A stretch of DNA of 64,000 bases. Source: Thuidium tamariscinum. Lineage: Eukaryota > Streptophyta > Bryopsida > Hypnales > Thuidiaceae. The stretch is taken from the NCBI GenBank assembly GCA_947034885.2, contig OX344755.2:23753052-23817051 (forward strand), given 5' to 3'. This document shows, piece by piece, positions 23,965 to 35,700 of this stretch. A program made the translations under genes and the position numbers. Below the pieces are notes generated by a model. That model ran no database searches, was not told where the DNA came from, and saw nothing but the letters and a program-made list of their open reading frames with translations. Within the stretch, counting starts at the first letter, position 1. Each line of letters begins with the position of its first letter.

Positions 23965-25647
23965 ATGCCGCAGCTACGCCGGAAGAGAACCGAGTCCACT
24001 ACACCCCCACCCTCAGGGATAAAACTAAAGAAAGTAGTTCCGCTCATTCCTACTACAGAGCCGGAGAAAGGCAACTTGATGGCGGACTTGACCACCATGG
24101 GATGTCTAGGGTTAGCAGAGATACCCTGGGGTTTCAAGGAGGAGCGGATGGTGAAGGAGCTGAAGGGCAAGGTGTCGAATCAGTTCGACAACACGGCGCG
24201 GGGAATGCCGCACAAATGGACGGAGGCGCACTGGAGGGCCGTATACGGGTTCAAACACCAGGGGCACGGACCGGCCGGGAGGAAGGTAGACTTCCTCCAA
24301 AACAAGTTCAGTGGCACCCCTCACCCGAAGGACGGATACCGGATCATGGACTGCAACGAAGACAGGCATAGGCGCCTGTTGAAGTTTTTGCTTCCAATCC
24401 TTCATCCGGAGAAGCCAACCCGGATCACGATCGGCCTGGCCAACACCATTTTCGGTGCGCTGATCGGAGACCGGAAAGTGGACTGGGGCCGGATCATACA
24501 GGACCTGATCGCCCGGTTACTGAAGAACCTCGGAGGGAGTAGGGCAACTCCGATCTCCCCCTACCTCTTCCACCTCTACCACCATCTACAGCTCCTTTCG
24601 GATACGGAAGAGAAGACGTGGCACACCCAGAAGATAGTCTTGACGTACGGGGAGACGTCAACGGATGATGAGGAGGGCTCCGAGTCCGAGACAGAGCGGG
24701 AGGACTCGGATAAGGAAGAGGAACCGGAAGTTCCGCTCGTGAAGCGGCAGAAGACCACACCGCCGAACACGAGGGGATCTCCTCCGGTCCGACGCAATCC
24801 GGGAACGGAAGGCAGAGCGGGACCATCCGAACCGGGTCAGGCCGAACCAGCAGCAGAGGAAACGGATCCCAGTGATCCGTTCGTGCAACTGACGGAAATC
24901 CTGTGCAACATCCGAGCGGATTGGGAGGTCAAGCGGATCGTCTTGGAGAACATCGCGGGGATGGTCAATGGCAGACCGGATCATACTCTCCCGACCGTGG
25001 TAGGGAATTGCATCGCCTCGCCCGCGGATCTCGCCAAGATGGAGGAGGAAAACCGGAAACTTCAGGAGGAAGTTGACGGTTTGAAGGCGGAGCTCCTTGT
25101 TCTCAGGGACAACGAGGCCGCTACCAAGGAGATGGCGGCGGAGACCGTCAAATTGGCGGAGCACGTGAAGGCAACATTCGGGGAACCCGGATCGGCTGTC
25201 ATCCGGGCTCAACTGTTTGACGAAGAGGTGCACAAGGAGAAGAAACTATCCGGAAGCCGGATAGTCCGGATTCTGTCCGACTTCTCCGAAAAGGTGGAGA
25301 CGACTTTGGTGAAGGTTCGGGAGGCGGCCGAACGGATGGAAGACTGTAGCCGGAGACTGACGGAAATTCCGGTCAGACTCTCCGATCTGTCTCTACCGGA
25401 TATTTCCGAAGGGTTGCCTCAGAGACCAGGGAAGGACAGGACGCCGCAATCCAAGAAGTCAGGGCGAGCGTCAACGGGCAACCGGGAGGCGGCAATTCAG
25501 TTGTCGGAGTCTCCTGCGAGTCCGGTTACTGGAGCTCCGGTTGCAACAGACGGAGAACGGAATCGGAACCTCACCGAGGTCTTCGAGCAGATCAGTAGGG
25601 CGGAAAGCCCGACTATAGGATCTAGGGTAGCAGAGCCGGATACGTAG
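23965..25647 (+). CDS. Mobile-element-associated acidic/coiled-coil protein (560 aa)
   Basis: This intact ORF is a paralog of the one at 20512: the shared core includes MVKELKGKVSNQFDNTARGM, WRAVYGF, RHRRLLKFLLPILHPEKPTR and ITIGLANTIFGALIGDRK followed by VDWG, then PISPYLFHLYHHLQLL. Residues about 1-210 are the globular domain, 220-270 an acidic linker (DDEEGSESETEREDSDKEEE) and about 340-450 a heptad-rich coiled coil (KMEEENRKLQEEVDGLKAEL). A low-complexity C-terminus ends in TAG. Codon GC is high, unlike the AT-rich host gene at 7.7-14.4 kb. It has no catalytic or zinc-knuckle motif. It could be a gag-like structural protein or an accessory transposon protein. The same order (VDW-containing domain, charged linker, coiled coil) recurs in the ORFs at 41.2-42.7 and 60.0-61.5 kb. 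Confidence 0.75.
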   Translation: MPQLRRKRTESTTPPPSGIKLKKVVPLIPTTEPEKGNLMADLTTMGCLGLAEIPWGFKEERMVKELKGKVSNQFDNTARGMPHKWTEAHWRAVYGFKHQGHGPAGRKVDFLQNKFSGTPHPKDGYRIMDCNEDRHRRLLKFLLPILHPEKPTRITIGLANTIFGALIGDRKVDWGRIIQDLIARLLKNLGGSRATPISPYLFHLYHHLQLLSDTEEKTWHTQKIVLTYGETSTDDEEGSESETEREDSDKEEEPEVPLVKRQKTTPPNTRGSPPVRRNPGTEGRAGPSEPGQAEPAAEETDPSDPFVQLTEILCNIRADWEVKRIVLENIAGMVNGRPDHTLPTVVGNCIASPADLAKMEEENRKLQEEVDGLKAELLVLRDNEAATKEMAAETVKLAEHVKATFGEPGSAVIRAQLFDEEVHKEKKLSGSRIVRILSDFSEKVETTLVKVREAAERMEDCSRRLTEIPVRLSDLSLPDISEGLPQRPGKDRTPQSKKSGRASTGNREAAIQLSESPASPVTGAPVATDGERNRNLTEVFEQISRAESPTIGSRVAEPDT

Positions 25648-27484
25648 GTATTAGGACTTTCCTGTTTTTGTAGTTTTTAACTTAGGAACGGATCAGGAGG
25701 AAATCCGGTCCGGTTTAGGAACTTGGAGCGGGTTGGAATCCGTTCCGGTTCAGAAGTAGGTAGGAACGGATCCGCCGAGCGATAATCGCGGCGGACTTGT
25801 ATGGCACTTTTTGCTTTTTGCCCATTATTTAAGTCAGTCCCCTCGCGGTGGACTGGGAGTCTTTTCCTTTGCATTATCTTTGTGTATTTTATTCTCTCTT
25901 GCTTTGCGTGTGTATCTCCCGAGTTTGGCAGGGCGGCGCGACGCGGAGTTAGGAAGGCGCAAGTGGTTTTGCAGGCGACATTCTCCCTTTGGTGCTTATT
26001 TTCCGTGTCTGAGTATATGAGAACGGGTAGAGAAGAGTTGGGAGTGTAACTCTAGCGCCTCAGCGCTTCTAGGACTTAAGATTCCGGGTGAGAAAGCCGT
26101 TGTTAGGCTAGACGAGAGGGAGGGATTCCTTAATCGTGCTAGAGCTCCTGGGTGGGAAACCCAGTTGAGTGTCCGATCTCCTGTGAGGTCTCACTGTCTT
26201 TGTGGCAAACGGAAGAGTTCTGGTTGACGTTGGAACGGACGGATACACTTGTAGCCACCTGGCTCCCCAGGAACGGAAAGTCGCGTCAAAGTCGTTGTAG
26301 TATGAGAAGATCGTACGGGGGATCTCTGTGTGACCTACAGTCCGGATCTTTGTCTGGATTGTTGTGAGGGATCAAACCGGATCTGAAGTAATTTTAGAAT
26401 TAACGGGTAGAAAGTGGGTCTTCAGCCACTATAAGTCACGGAAGGAGCGGTGGGCCTACCGCTCACAAAATCAAGCGGCAACCCCTCTGATGGTAAAACA
26501 GAGGCAAAACCAAACCGGATTGAGGAACGGGTGTGGACGGATCATCCGGAACGGATTGGTCCGAAGAGGAAACCAGGAGCGGAACTCGTTAGGGAGCGGA
26601 TCCGTTGCAGTCTGACGGAACGGATAAAATACGGGAAAACGGAAAAGTGAAGGAACGGATCCGTTCCGGACCAGATTGCTAGAATATCAGTTTTTGAACG
26701 GGATAACGGGTTGTCGTCTCGGGTTATTTGTGTATTTCCGGTTCTAGATCTAGAACCGGATTATAGAGTTTTGGGAGCTGTCCTATCTTAATCGCTTAAC
26801 TAAGCCAGATACTTCACAGAATCTCGCGGGTTCGATCTTTAGAGTCACTTAGTTATACTCTACAGTGATTTTTGTGAGTATAACAGGGAATTTACTTACC
26901 CTGTGTTGCGACACTTGTTCTACCAGGACTTAGACTAAGTGGGTAATCTGTCGTTGTAGTCTTTGTTAGGATTAGGCAGGAGTGCTTGCGTGACCTGTTG
27001 GGCCGGATTAGTCTCGGTCCAGTTGTGAGGTATTCCGGTCTGGTTGTAGTAGTAGTTTTTTTTTTTTTTTTTGCAAGTGGAACTTCTGACACTTTAAAAC
27101 TTGAAGGGTAGGAGTAAGCTTCCTTCCTAAACGCCCAAACAAGCAGATCCCTCTTGTTATCGAGGTAAAACTTACATTTGGTTACTAATCTAGGGACTGG
27201 ACCAACTCCTAGTATCCGGTCTTTAGCCCCATATCTAGTAAGGGGAAGTATGAAGGCGATAAATATGCTGGTATAAATAGATATACAAGCCTTGAAAGAC
27301 AAAGGATTGATCTGGTATCAGGCCTAAGGAAATCTTAGGAACCTTTGAGACCAAGACCGGATTGGTCTTTTGCTTGGGTTTTGTTGTGGTAACCACTAAC
27401 GTATTCCGGTCTTTCGTCAACTTTCGACCAAATCCTTTGGGAACGATACACGAGTCACTTTAAGGCAATTTAGTACATTCTAAC
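25648..27484 (+). other. 3' non-coding part of the nested insertion
   Basis: I recognise no protein here. The DNA remains dense in AACGGA, CCGGAT and GGATCCGTTCC, and includes a TATTTAAGTCAG box (about 25826) and a run of about 17 T at 27057-27073. Short frames such as 26892-27302 minus are judged accidental. Confidence 0.45.
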
Positions 27485-28890
27485 GCCTTAGAGAAGGAAT
27501 TGTGCTTTCCTGTGCTACGACACAAACCATAGTGTGCGTACCAAACATCTCCATGTCCATGCGCAATCATGCCCGTAACATAAAGTGGCATCTTCATGAA
27601 CGAATCAGTCTCCTTGTTCTTATGAGAGAAATGAGGAGAAGCAGTCTTTGAGTGATCCATTTTGTCATGAATTATGGTGAGCATCTTGTCGGGGGACTTC
27701 TCTGACGTCAAACGATTGGCATAATACAACTCCCGATGTGCTTGCTGCCCTACCAGGTGAACTTTCAATTTTTTAGTCCACACTTCTTGAGTATGCGAAC
27801 GTGGAGTACATGCATTCTTCAACTGTTTCAATCTATCACATTGCCCACAACGAGCAAAACTATCACCACGAGCTTTGGGAGCATACTCTGGAAACGAAGC
27901 ACGACGGATGTTGCTCAATCCACTTGCTGAAACATGTTTCAACTGGAAGGAGGAATTGATACTATTAATCTCAGGCAATGTTTCACTCCATTGAAATGCT
28001 GAAGGGAGGACCATCGAAGGAACTTTCTCTCCTGATGCAAGAGTCCTTGATTTGTGAGGCATTTGGTCTGCACTCCTCTCTAGAACTAATCGAAGTGTGG
28101 CAGTTGCCTGCAATGTTTGAGTGCGTGGCTTCTTCAAGCCAACATTACCATGGTGCTCAGGTTGTTTACCATTTCTTGCTTGCTCTCTGTATCTGTAGTA
28201 GGTAGATTTATGAACTCCATGAATGACACACCAAGTTGTAGGATAGACCTCACGAGAAGCTAAAGTGATCATTTCCCTTCCATTAGAGTCATGGTGGATT
28301 TGCTTGTGTACACCAAGCAAACAAGATTGACGATTGTAAACACCACCTTGAACATACAGTTGGTTTTGTATGGCTTGAATCTCCCCACGAGGAAAAGGTT
28401 GCAAGCAATTTTGCCTACAACAGACCACCGTGGACACCTCAGAAATGGCTCGAGTGATTAAAAGGGCTTCTTTCTTTGGCGTAGTTGCTGATTCCTTTCT
28501 CTCACGAGAACTCTCGTAAGTTCGAACGCCTGTTCGAACACGCCGACCTGATGCAGTCTTGAATATGTGAGTTTGGTCATGATCATAAAGGCTAGCACCA
28601 CAAAGGAAGACACGTGAAATAGGCCACGATCGCATGGACCACATCCAAGTAGACGGAATGTCAACCTCATTTAGAGACTGTGCGATTTGAACTGCAACAC
28701 GGTCATCTCCGAGAGGATTCCCGTCCATGTCGATCACAAGGGACGCATCAATGCTGTGGCAAATTGCTCTTGCAACCTCAACTCCAGCTTCATTCGTCAA
28801 AGTAACACCTTTAGTGATCCAAGAAGATCGAGGAATTCCCTCGCAAGCAGTCACATACCGGCAATGTTGGCAAAGATCTTGTGAACTCAT
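27485..28890 (-). CDS. DUF7869-type transposase-like gene, N-terminal exon
   Basis: The minus-strand frame starts with ATG at 28890. It contains CCRQNCLQPFP, LGVHKSTYYRYREQ-like HGVHKSTYYRYR, an HGN box, SFARCGQCDRLKQLKNAC (zinc-binding-like cysteines) and IIHDKMDHSKTASPHF, which supplies the first catalytic-type aspartate of this transposase-like family. The C-terminal motifs lie 7.5 kb away at 18515-19966. A GT donor at AAGGC|GTTAGA (27485/27484) splices in frame to 19966, giving a product of about 907 aa. Without splicing, the frame ends at TAA at 27460. Upstream of the ATG sits an array of seven palindromes that may be its control or binding sites. A DNA-transposon origin is likely; I cannot tell whether it is still active. 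Confidence 0.75.
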
Positions 28891-28950
28891 TCATCTCGGG
28901 AGTAGCCATTTCTGCACAACAGAGAGAATCATTTGTCAGAGAATGAAACG

Positions 28951-29613
28951 TATCCTCGATTCGAGGATAAATTCTTCTCAACAATTTATCGAATAAACGA
29001 ACTCATATAGTAGACCAAATCTGCAACACTTCCCAGAAAATAAAAAACAATATTTACTATCAAAATTATTTATATCCAAAATGCACAAAAAATATACAAT
29101 CGTTTAGGCTATCGGTGACAAAGATATCCAACGTCACAGTTATCTTCGACTCGAAGATAATGTAGTAACGATACTTATTTAATACTTTTAAATGTTTTGT
29201 TCTGAAAAGATCGTCTTCCTCATTTATATACACGATTCAAATAAGAATGAATTATCTTCGACTCGAAGATAAGTGAAGTCGTAAGGATGTATCTACTTGT
29301 ATATGTTTACTCCATTATTACTTTTAAATGATCGTCTTTTGGCAAAATCCGATCTTGTTTCAGAGTAATATTAAGTCTCCATACATTCCAGCTATCTTCA
29401 ACTCAAGGATAAATGGAGAATTATCCTCTATCCGAGGATAAGTTGAGAAGTATCTTACAAATGAGTATATCTTCCAATTTTTCCACGCGTCACATTACTG
29501 TTCAATTTATCTTCAAGTCGAGGATACTTCTCATATTATCTTCCCTCAAAGGTTATATATTTCCTGATCATCTGGAAGATGGTACTTCACATTTTATCTC
29601 CGAGTCGAAGATA
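28951..29613. repeat. Array of seven 19-bp palindromes, TATCYTCGANTCGARGATA
   Basis: Copies lie at 28951-28969, 29140-29160, 29252-29272, 29393-29411, 29421-29441, 29508-29526 and 29595-29613. The first three are perfect dyads (arms of 9-10 bp, one central base); the others carry one to four changes. Spacings are 189, 112, 141, 28, 87 and 87 bp. A degenerate eighth copy may lie near 29534. The array is directly upstream of the DUF7869-type transposase ATG (28890) and absent from coding DNA. Such palindromes suit a dimeric DNA-binding protein, either transposase binding to a subterminal region or a transcription factor. Confidence 0.85.
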
Positions 29614-30994
29614 AATAACAAGAGTTCAGGTCGTATGAGCACTGTTCCAGATTTTACGGCGTAATATTCGCGGGGCACTGCCTTCCACTCTCACGACAAC
29701 CAAGAAAATAATGAACTCTCTCATGATACCATGATTTCGCGAGACACACACAATACAAACAAGAAAATAACGAACATGATGTGGTATCAATACTTAGAGA
29801 AGATTAACACAAACTAACAGCATGAATCGTAAGTTCAGAGACGGGATGTGCTGTGACAATGACAAATCATATGGACTCATGAAGATGGAAGACACCTACA
29901 ACAAAAGATGAAGTGCAGCAGAGTAAAAGAAGTGCTACTTCAACATACAACAATCGGGATTGCGTAAGTGGAAATACTTCGTCAAATGCAAGAAAAAACG
30001 GAATGTAGAACCACAAGGCGTCGGCGGAGCAGCGTCTTCAACAGACACGAAAATGAAGCAGAAATGAAGCAATGGCATTCCTGGGGAGAGAGACGATGGA
30101 AAGAAGGCGGCGGGATGAAGAAGATTCTTCGGACGTAGGGGAGAAGTACCTCCAAGGTTTAAGGGGCTCTGAAATTCTGAACCACCTTTAAATGGTATTC
30201 AACTTGAATGCCGAATAACTTTTCACCAAATCCCGTGGAATTTTAGAATTCCCTTGCACGATCGATATCCACCTAGGGGAATTTTATGCCGCGACCTTTT
30301 TTTAAGCCGGCATAACATCCGAGCCAGAGGTACGAAGTTCAATGGTTGTCCGGATTTGGAAATCAGAACATTCCAAATTATTTGCGCGTCCTCCTTTTGC
30401 GTATTTTGGCTACGTGTCTTCTTATCCTCCTCTCCCTATAAAAATAACTTTTCATTGTCTTAAAATTTTTTTATTTTTTTCTGGCGGCCCACCAACATCT
30501 ATTACTTGTTTCTCTGGAATTTGAGAAACTCATCCTATCATCGTGATTTTTGTCTTATAGTGTGCTTAAGTTTAATTCTTAAAACCCTAAAGTTCAGTTA
30601 TTTTCCTTATTTATTTTCAAATTTCACATCTATGAATTCAATCTTTGTGTATTTTTGGGATCAACTTTTTTTTAAATGTAATGGCAAAGTATGCTCATAT
30701 TTCAAACAACACATTGAATGTCTGTAAACTAATAATTGTTTCTTTGAGAATTCGAATTGTTTTGAGCACTACAACTATTGTTGTATCAAACCAGGGTTTT
30801 CTTGTCGGACATATTTTTGGGTTTTGGTGTCGTGTAGGACGTCTGACGTCGCGTGTCGCAGGTGACAACATGTCGCTACCCCGTCGCAGCCCGTCGAGTA
30901 AGGTAAAAAAAATTTACCCTATGGTAAATGGATTTGGCATACGTGGCAGGCTTTGGACAATGACATGGAAAGGGTTTAAGGCGCCTGCAGGTGA
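29614..30994. other. Non-coding spacer, no gene recognised
   Basis: 29640-30250 is moderately GC-rich and may hold the outer part of the DUF7869 transposon. 30178-30280 has GTGGAATTTTAGAATTCCC and AGGGGAATTTTATGCCG boxes. 30840-30905 repeats GTCGC/GTCG words (CGTGTCGCAGGTGACAACAT, GTCGCTACCCCGTCGCAGCC). No protein or RNA gene is supported. Confidence 0.4.
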
Positions 30995-31310
30995 AGAGAG
31001 GGCGACCGCGGGTACCAAATGCAGGGCGACTGCGGCTTTAGGGCGACCTCGGGTGCGGGTTCCCGTGGGCGACCTCGGGTGTGGGTTCCAGTGGGCGACC
31101 TCGGGTGCGGGTTCCCGTGGGCGACCTCGGGTGCAGGTGGCCGTGGGCGACCTCGGGTGTGGGTTCCAGTGGGCGACCTCGGGTGCGGGTTCCCGTGGGC
31201 GACCTCGGGTGCAGGTGGCCGTGGGCGACCTCGGGTGTGGGTTCCAGTGGGCGACCGCGGGTCCTAAAGGACTGCGAACTCGGGTGAGGGGCGACTGTGG
31301 GTTTAGGGTG
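30995..31310. repeat. CpG-rich 26-bp tandem repeat with 78-bp higher-order unit
   Basis: GCGACCTCGGGT starts at 31043, 31069, 31095, 31121, 31147, 31173, 31199 and 31225, exactly 26 bp apart, and ends with GCGACCGCGGGTCC at 31251. The 14-bp tails follow a strict three-step cycle (TGTGGGTTCCAG, TGCGGGTTCCCG, TGCAGGTGGCCG), so the real period is 78 bp. Looser GCGAC units flank the block. It belongs to the same motif family as the clusters near 36.3, 42.9, 48.9, 55.2 and 59.5 kb. Open frames across it are a by-product of the repeat. Confidence 0.9.
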
Positions 31311-32783
31311 GCAATGAGATTTCTACTTCATGCACCAAGACTTAGGGGAAAAAACATTTTTTTTAACACATGCAACCGTAGGATCTTATAGTAATCTTGT
31401 TTGAAAAGATATAGAAAAACTTTCAGAATTTTCCACCATACAGATTGCAACATATTTTCATTTCAAGTTACAAATTTTTTTTTTTAACAATGCTAAAATA
31501 CTGGCAGCTACACTTCACAAGGTTACACTTGTATGAAAAAAAAATTCAAATTGCTTGATACCCTTTGAATTCATCCTTAAAGGCAAGTTGGCTACGTGCT
31601 CAAGAAATTTCAAATCATTTAGAATTGTACAATGTATAAAAGATTTTAATAACTAGAAAGAAGTAGAAAAGAGCTAAAATACCAAATTGTGAACAATTGA
31701 TTCATAGAATTGGAAAATGCCAATCCCAATGGTTAAAATATTATAATAAACAATCTACACCTACTATTTCTTTATTATTCCAAATGTAAAAAACTAAATT
31801 TAATAAAGGATCAAGAACTGCTTCTTTTGTAGTGTAGAGATTCTATAACTAGTCACAAAATACTCCTAACTAAAACTCGACATAACTTTTGACTCATTGA
31901 TCAAAATCAAATGATTCAAAGCTTTGCACTTAGGTAGAAATCTAATAAACCAATATCAATGTTTTACTTCTTATAAAAATTATTTTTAAAGAATTTTTTG
32001 TTTCTACCCGTACTATCCACCAATTAAATGAATTAAGGAAGTGACATATTATGCCATAACTTTTAAAACATGTTGTCAAAAGCTATGAACATTGTTGGGC
32101 CTCAAAGCTACTCATTGGACACATATTGTTTGAAAATTTCGAAAGAATATAATAAAATCTCCATTCATAGTGAATAGCCCAAAATTGCCAGGTTGCTAAA
32201 AAAATGGCGTTTGAGTGGGTAGAGATTAATTGGCCCTATCTATTAATCCACTCTTGATTTAAAAGATCCCAAATGATTCTCAAGGATTTACACTTATGTA
32301 CTTCTAAACCCCGTTCGAAACCATTGGAAGTGCTACAAAATAGTAATGAGTTCCCTACTACATAATTCTGAACAATGAAGGATGAGAATTTTGTAGCTCA
32401 TTTCTTCTTCTCCAATTCAAAAACAGATGTCTAAGGACTTTACATTAATGAAATACAAATCAGTAGTACTCAAAATCAAAATAGTGATAATAAACTCATA
32501 ACTTATGTATTATCATTATACTTCGAAGAGTCTACAAAAAAAGATTTGTCTGCGTTGCTATTTTGAAATTGCCTACTACCATCAACTAATTACTTTCGAA
32601 TACAAATTATAATATGGATTTATGTGAGTCTCGCTATAACATGTATAATTATCTAATGAAGCACTACAAAATGCTCACACATAAGGTACTAGCCTATAAA
32701 CTTCTACTTCTAATCTTCAATACAAAACATTTGTCGAAGATCTTTATAATACTTTTTTTTTCTCAAGACTGCTACTTGCACAT
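31311..32783. other. AT-rich spacer 3' of the hAT transposase
   Basis: I see no gene. It probably contains the 3' UTR of the hAT transposase (minus strand) and its 3' transposon end, but no clear hAT terminal inverted repeat was found. Confidence 0.4.
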
Positions 32784-35700
32784 TTAATCACTTGGTGAAA
32801 AATCCGAATCTCCCTCAACTTCATCAACATTAGGGTCTGTTTCTCCATTTGACTCGCCACTGCCTCTATTGCCATCCGAGCTTTCATTCTCGTCATCCTC
32901 TCTCAATATTGGCTCAGCTTGTATTTCACGTTCTATCTTTGAGTGCAAATTTCGCACCTGAACATCTATACCTCCTACATTTTCAACTCGTACTAACCGT
33001 TTTGTAGGCCTCGTTGCATCTGTAGTGCCATCAATAATAGATAAAGGAGGCCGACCTCCAGTACTTGATTGCCCAACTCTTTGCGTAGAGCCCTCCACCG
33101 CCATGTTATATTTGTGAACAACATGGTTAGCACGTTTTGGATTCCCTTGTGTCCTTTCATCAACCCTTCTAATACGCCGTCTTTTTCCTCCGGTATTGCG
33201 TGTATGCGCTTCCAATGATGATTGTCCGGGGAGTGACATTGATGTCACTTGGGTAGGTTGTGGAACAGATTGTGGTACTACTTCCGTAGTGGATGGTATT
33301 GGAGGCACCCTTCTTGAAGGACTTGGAACCGACCTTCTCACTATAGCTGGAGTTGAGTTCCTGCGAGGATTGTGATATATGACACTATTCAATGGCACAT
33401 CTGAATCATATTCCAAAGCTGTTGTAGTTTGGGTGGTTGATGGATTCATCGTTCTGGAAATTGGAATCCCTGTGACATCTCCCTGCTGGACGGGAGCTTC
33501 TTCTTCTTCTTGTTCACTTCCCACGCTAGCTTGTCCAACATTCAAAGGATTCCTTGAATCACTCAAAGGAATACGTGTTGGTACTGGAGATCTCTCTTGA
33601 GAATGTGATGGTGGCATTGGATGAGCCACGTTTTTGTTGTTATCAACAGGAATTTCCCCCACATTTGATGGTGAATTTGGTGACCACACTCCATTCCACA
33701 CATGGGCACGGTCATCCTCTGGAGAACGAAAAAATTCTTCATCAATGGAATTGTTCCGATCATCGCCACCCGCATATGTTTCTCGAGTAGGGTATTTAGG
33801 CGAACTCGGTCGTGGGGGGATCATTGCATTCCAAGGATTATTACGCAAGCGATCCTCTTCTTCTCTATGGATTACATTGGCTTCATAATAATCAAAACCA
33901 ATCTCTTCATCTGATGCAGAATGCAAGGGCTCGTCGTCCTCTTCCTCACTATCTCCTCCATCAAGATACTTCTCATAAAAGAGGGCAGGGTTGTGTCCCC
34001 GTTTTTCATGTTCCAATTTACTGTTGGTGTAGATATAGACCAAATCTTTTGCCTTGGATGTGGTTAGGCGGTTCCGCACTTTGCTGTGCACAAACGAATA
34101 CATGCTCCAATTCCTTTCACATGAAGATGTTGAGCACGTCAAGCCTAGAATTCTCTTTGCAATCTTCGGAAGAGCATTACCACCTACTCGATTCCACCAT
34201 TGATGAGGCAATAAGTTGCATTGAGTAATATCAGGAGCCTCTTCTAAAGGGTCAAATGGACCTGTCTTTTCTTCAAATTGTGTCAACTCTTGCATTGCCT
34301 CTAGCACTGACACTCCTAATGTAGGGGCCAATTTTCGAATGACTCGATTTAAAGCTCGCTTGGCACTGCCATCATCTTGAATGTCTGCTACATCCACCAA
34401 AAATGGATTCAATAGGGCACCAGCATAGTGGAGGTCTGTTAGCATTAACTTCCAACGAGCATCAAACTTCTTCTCGTAGCGTGTTGCAACGTCCGGTGTC
34501 AAAAGAAAAGGAGGCTCCCTAAGAGAATATACATGCCTTTTCAAGTCTTTCATGATTATCCAAGCTTTTGGCATTGCCGGGACTTTTCCATCAAAGTGTC
34601 GTAGAGCAATGAGCACGGGCTCTACCATGTGCAAGAAATTCTCGCATCTTATCCAAAATCCTTCCGAATGAATGTTCAGTCGAACATCTTTTGCTCTGCG
34701 CATCATCATACGTCCATTTTGTCTGACATTCAAACTAAACTCGAATGCCATATACCCCTCGTCTGCGATCACCATGTGCAAAGCTTGCTTGCATTCCACT
34801 AATCGGTCTATCATGAGAAAATTGGTAGCGAAGCGTGTTGCTCCTGGAAGTCTCAATACCTTCTTCGGTGACCATTTCCGAAATAGAGCTAGTGTGAAGT
34901 GGTATTTTCGAACGAACTTTACCATTTCCCTACAGTCCTTGACCAAATCCTTCACTCTTTGATACTTTCCCCAATCCTCCAAAAGTAAATCTAGAATGTG
35001 AGCTGCACATCCTTATTTATACATATGAGGGTACTTCTCTTCCAAGCTTGTCATAGCTCCCGTCATTACTGGGGCATTATCTGTGCACATTTGGACAATG
35101 TTGGCTGGACCAACCTCTTCTATGTATTTTGTCAACATCTCAACCGTATACCCTAGGTCCTTTTTATGCCCCGTACTGTCCACTGATCCCAAAAAAGTAT
35201 CCCCGGCTGGACAAACAAGCATCATATTCATCAATGGACGTCTATTGGTATCTGACCATCCATCTGTACAAATAGTTGCACCATATTGGGCAATAGAATG
35301 TTTTGTCCGCTCAGTGACTACTTTCTTCACCGCTGCCTTCTTCACATCAATCATTTTTGTACGGATTGCGTTCATTGCGGGTGGGTGATACAAGAATCCA
35401 GCCGCTGCAGTTTCTTTCACAGCCTTGATGAAGGCAGGGTGTCGCACAACGTTGAACGCAATGTTAGCCTCGTAAAAGAAAGAGGACCACACCCTATCCA
35501 ACTTCTGCCTGAGGCCCACTTGTAATGATTCATCCATACTTCTTTGACGAGAAGTTGAAGGGCCACTTCTTGTTCTCTCGACCATAGCTGGAGTAGAATC
35601 CACTGAGTCAGGGCCGATAGTCTGACTTTTGTTCAAGCCAATAGGATCCCCACGGCCTTCCACTTCTATGTGCTCTAGTTCTTGAATGATGGATTCACCC

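Larger units (their letters stand above)
19967..27484 (+). mobile_element. GC-rich nested insertion carrying two gag/transposon-like ORFs
   Basis: About 7.5 kb separates the two halves of the minus-strand DUF7869 gene. It differs sharply in composition from its surroundings: high GC and saturated with CCGGA, AACGGA and GGATCC boxes in both coding and non-coding parts. It carries two paralogous plus-strand ORFs (20512-22608 and 23965-25647), each preceded by a TATA-like box. No reverse transcriptase, integrase or transposase frame is visible, so it is either one or two non-autonomous retroelement-like units or a composite insertion. I could not find a convincing LTR pair or polypurine tract. 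A near-match 5-mer (GTTAG/GTTTG, minus strand) at the two junctions could be a degraded target duplication; an intron is the alternative. Confidence 0.6.

Noticed and set aside
24658..25233. Minus-strand frame of 191 codons
   Set aside because: Shadow of the intact 23965-25647 ORF in GC-rich DNA.
19967..27484. A complete LTR retrotransposon with identifiable LTRs
   Set aside because: I could not find a long direct repeat pair, a primer-binding site or any pol motif; only box-level similarity between the two units.
28951..29613. CRISPR array
   Set aside because: Repeats are palindromes at irregular spacing (28-189 bp) beside a eukaryotic transposase gene; there are no uniform spacers.
30645..31391. 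Open frame of 248 codons across the 31-kb repeat
   Set aside because: Most of it is translation of the 26-bp/78-bp tandem array; overlapping frames are open for the same reason, and no domain is present.
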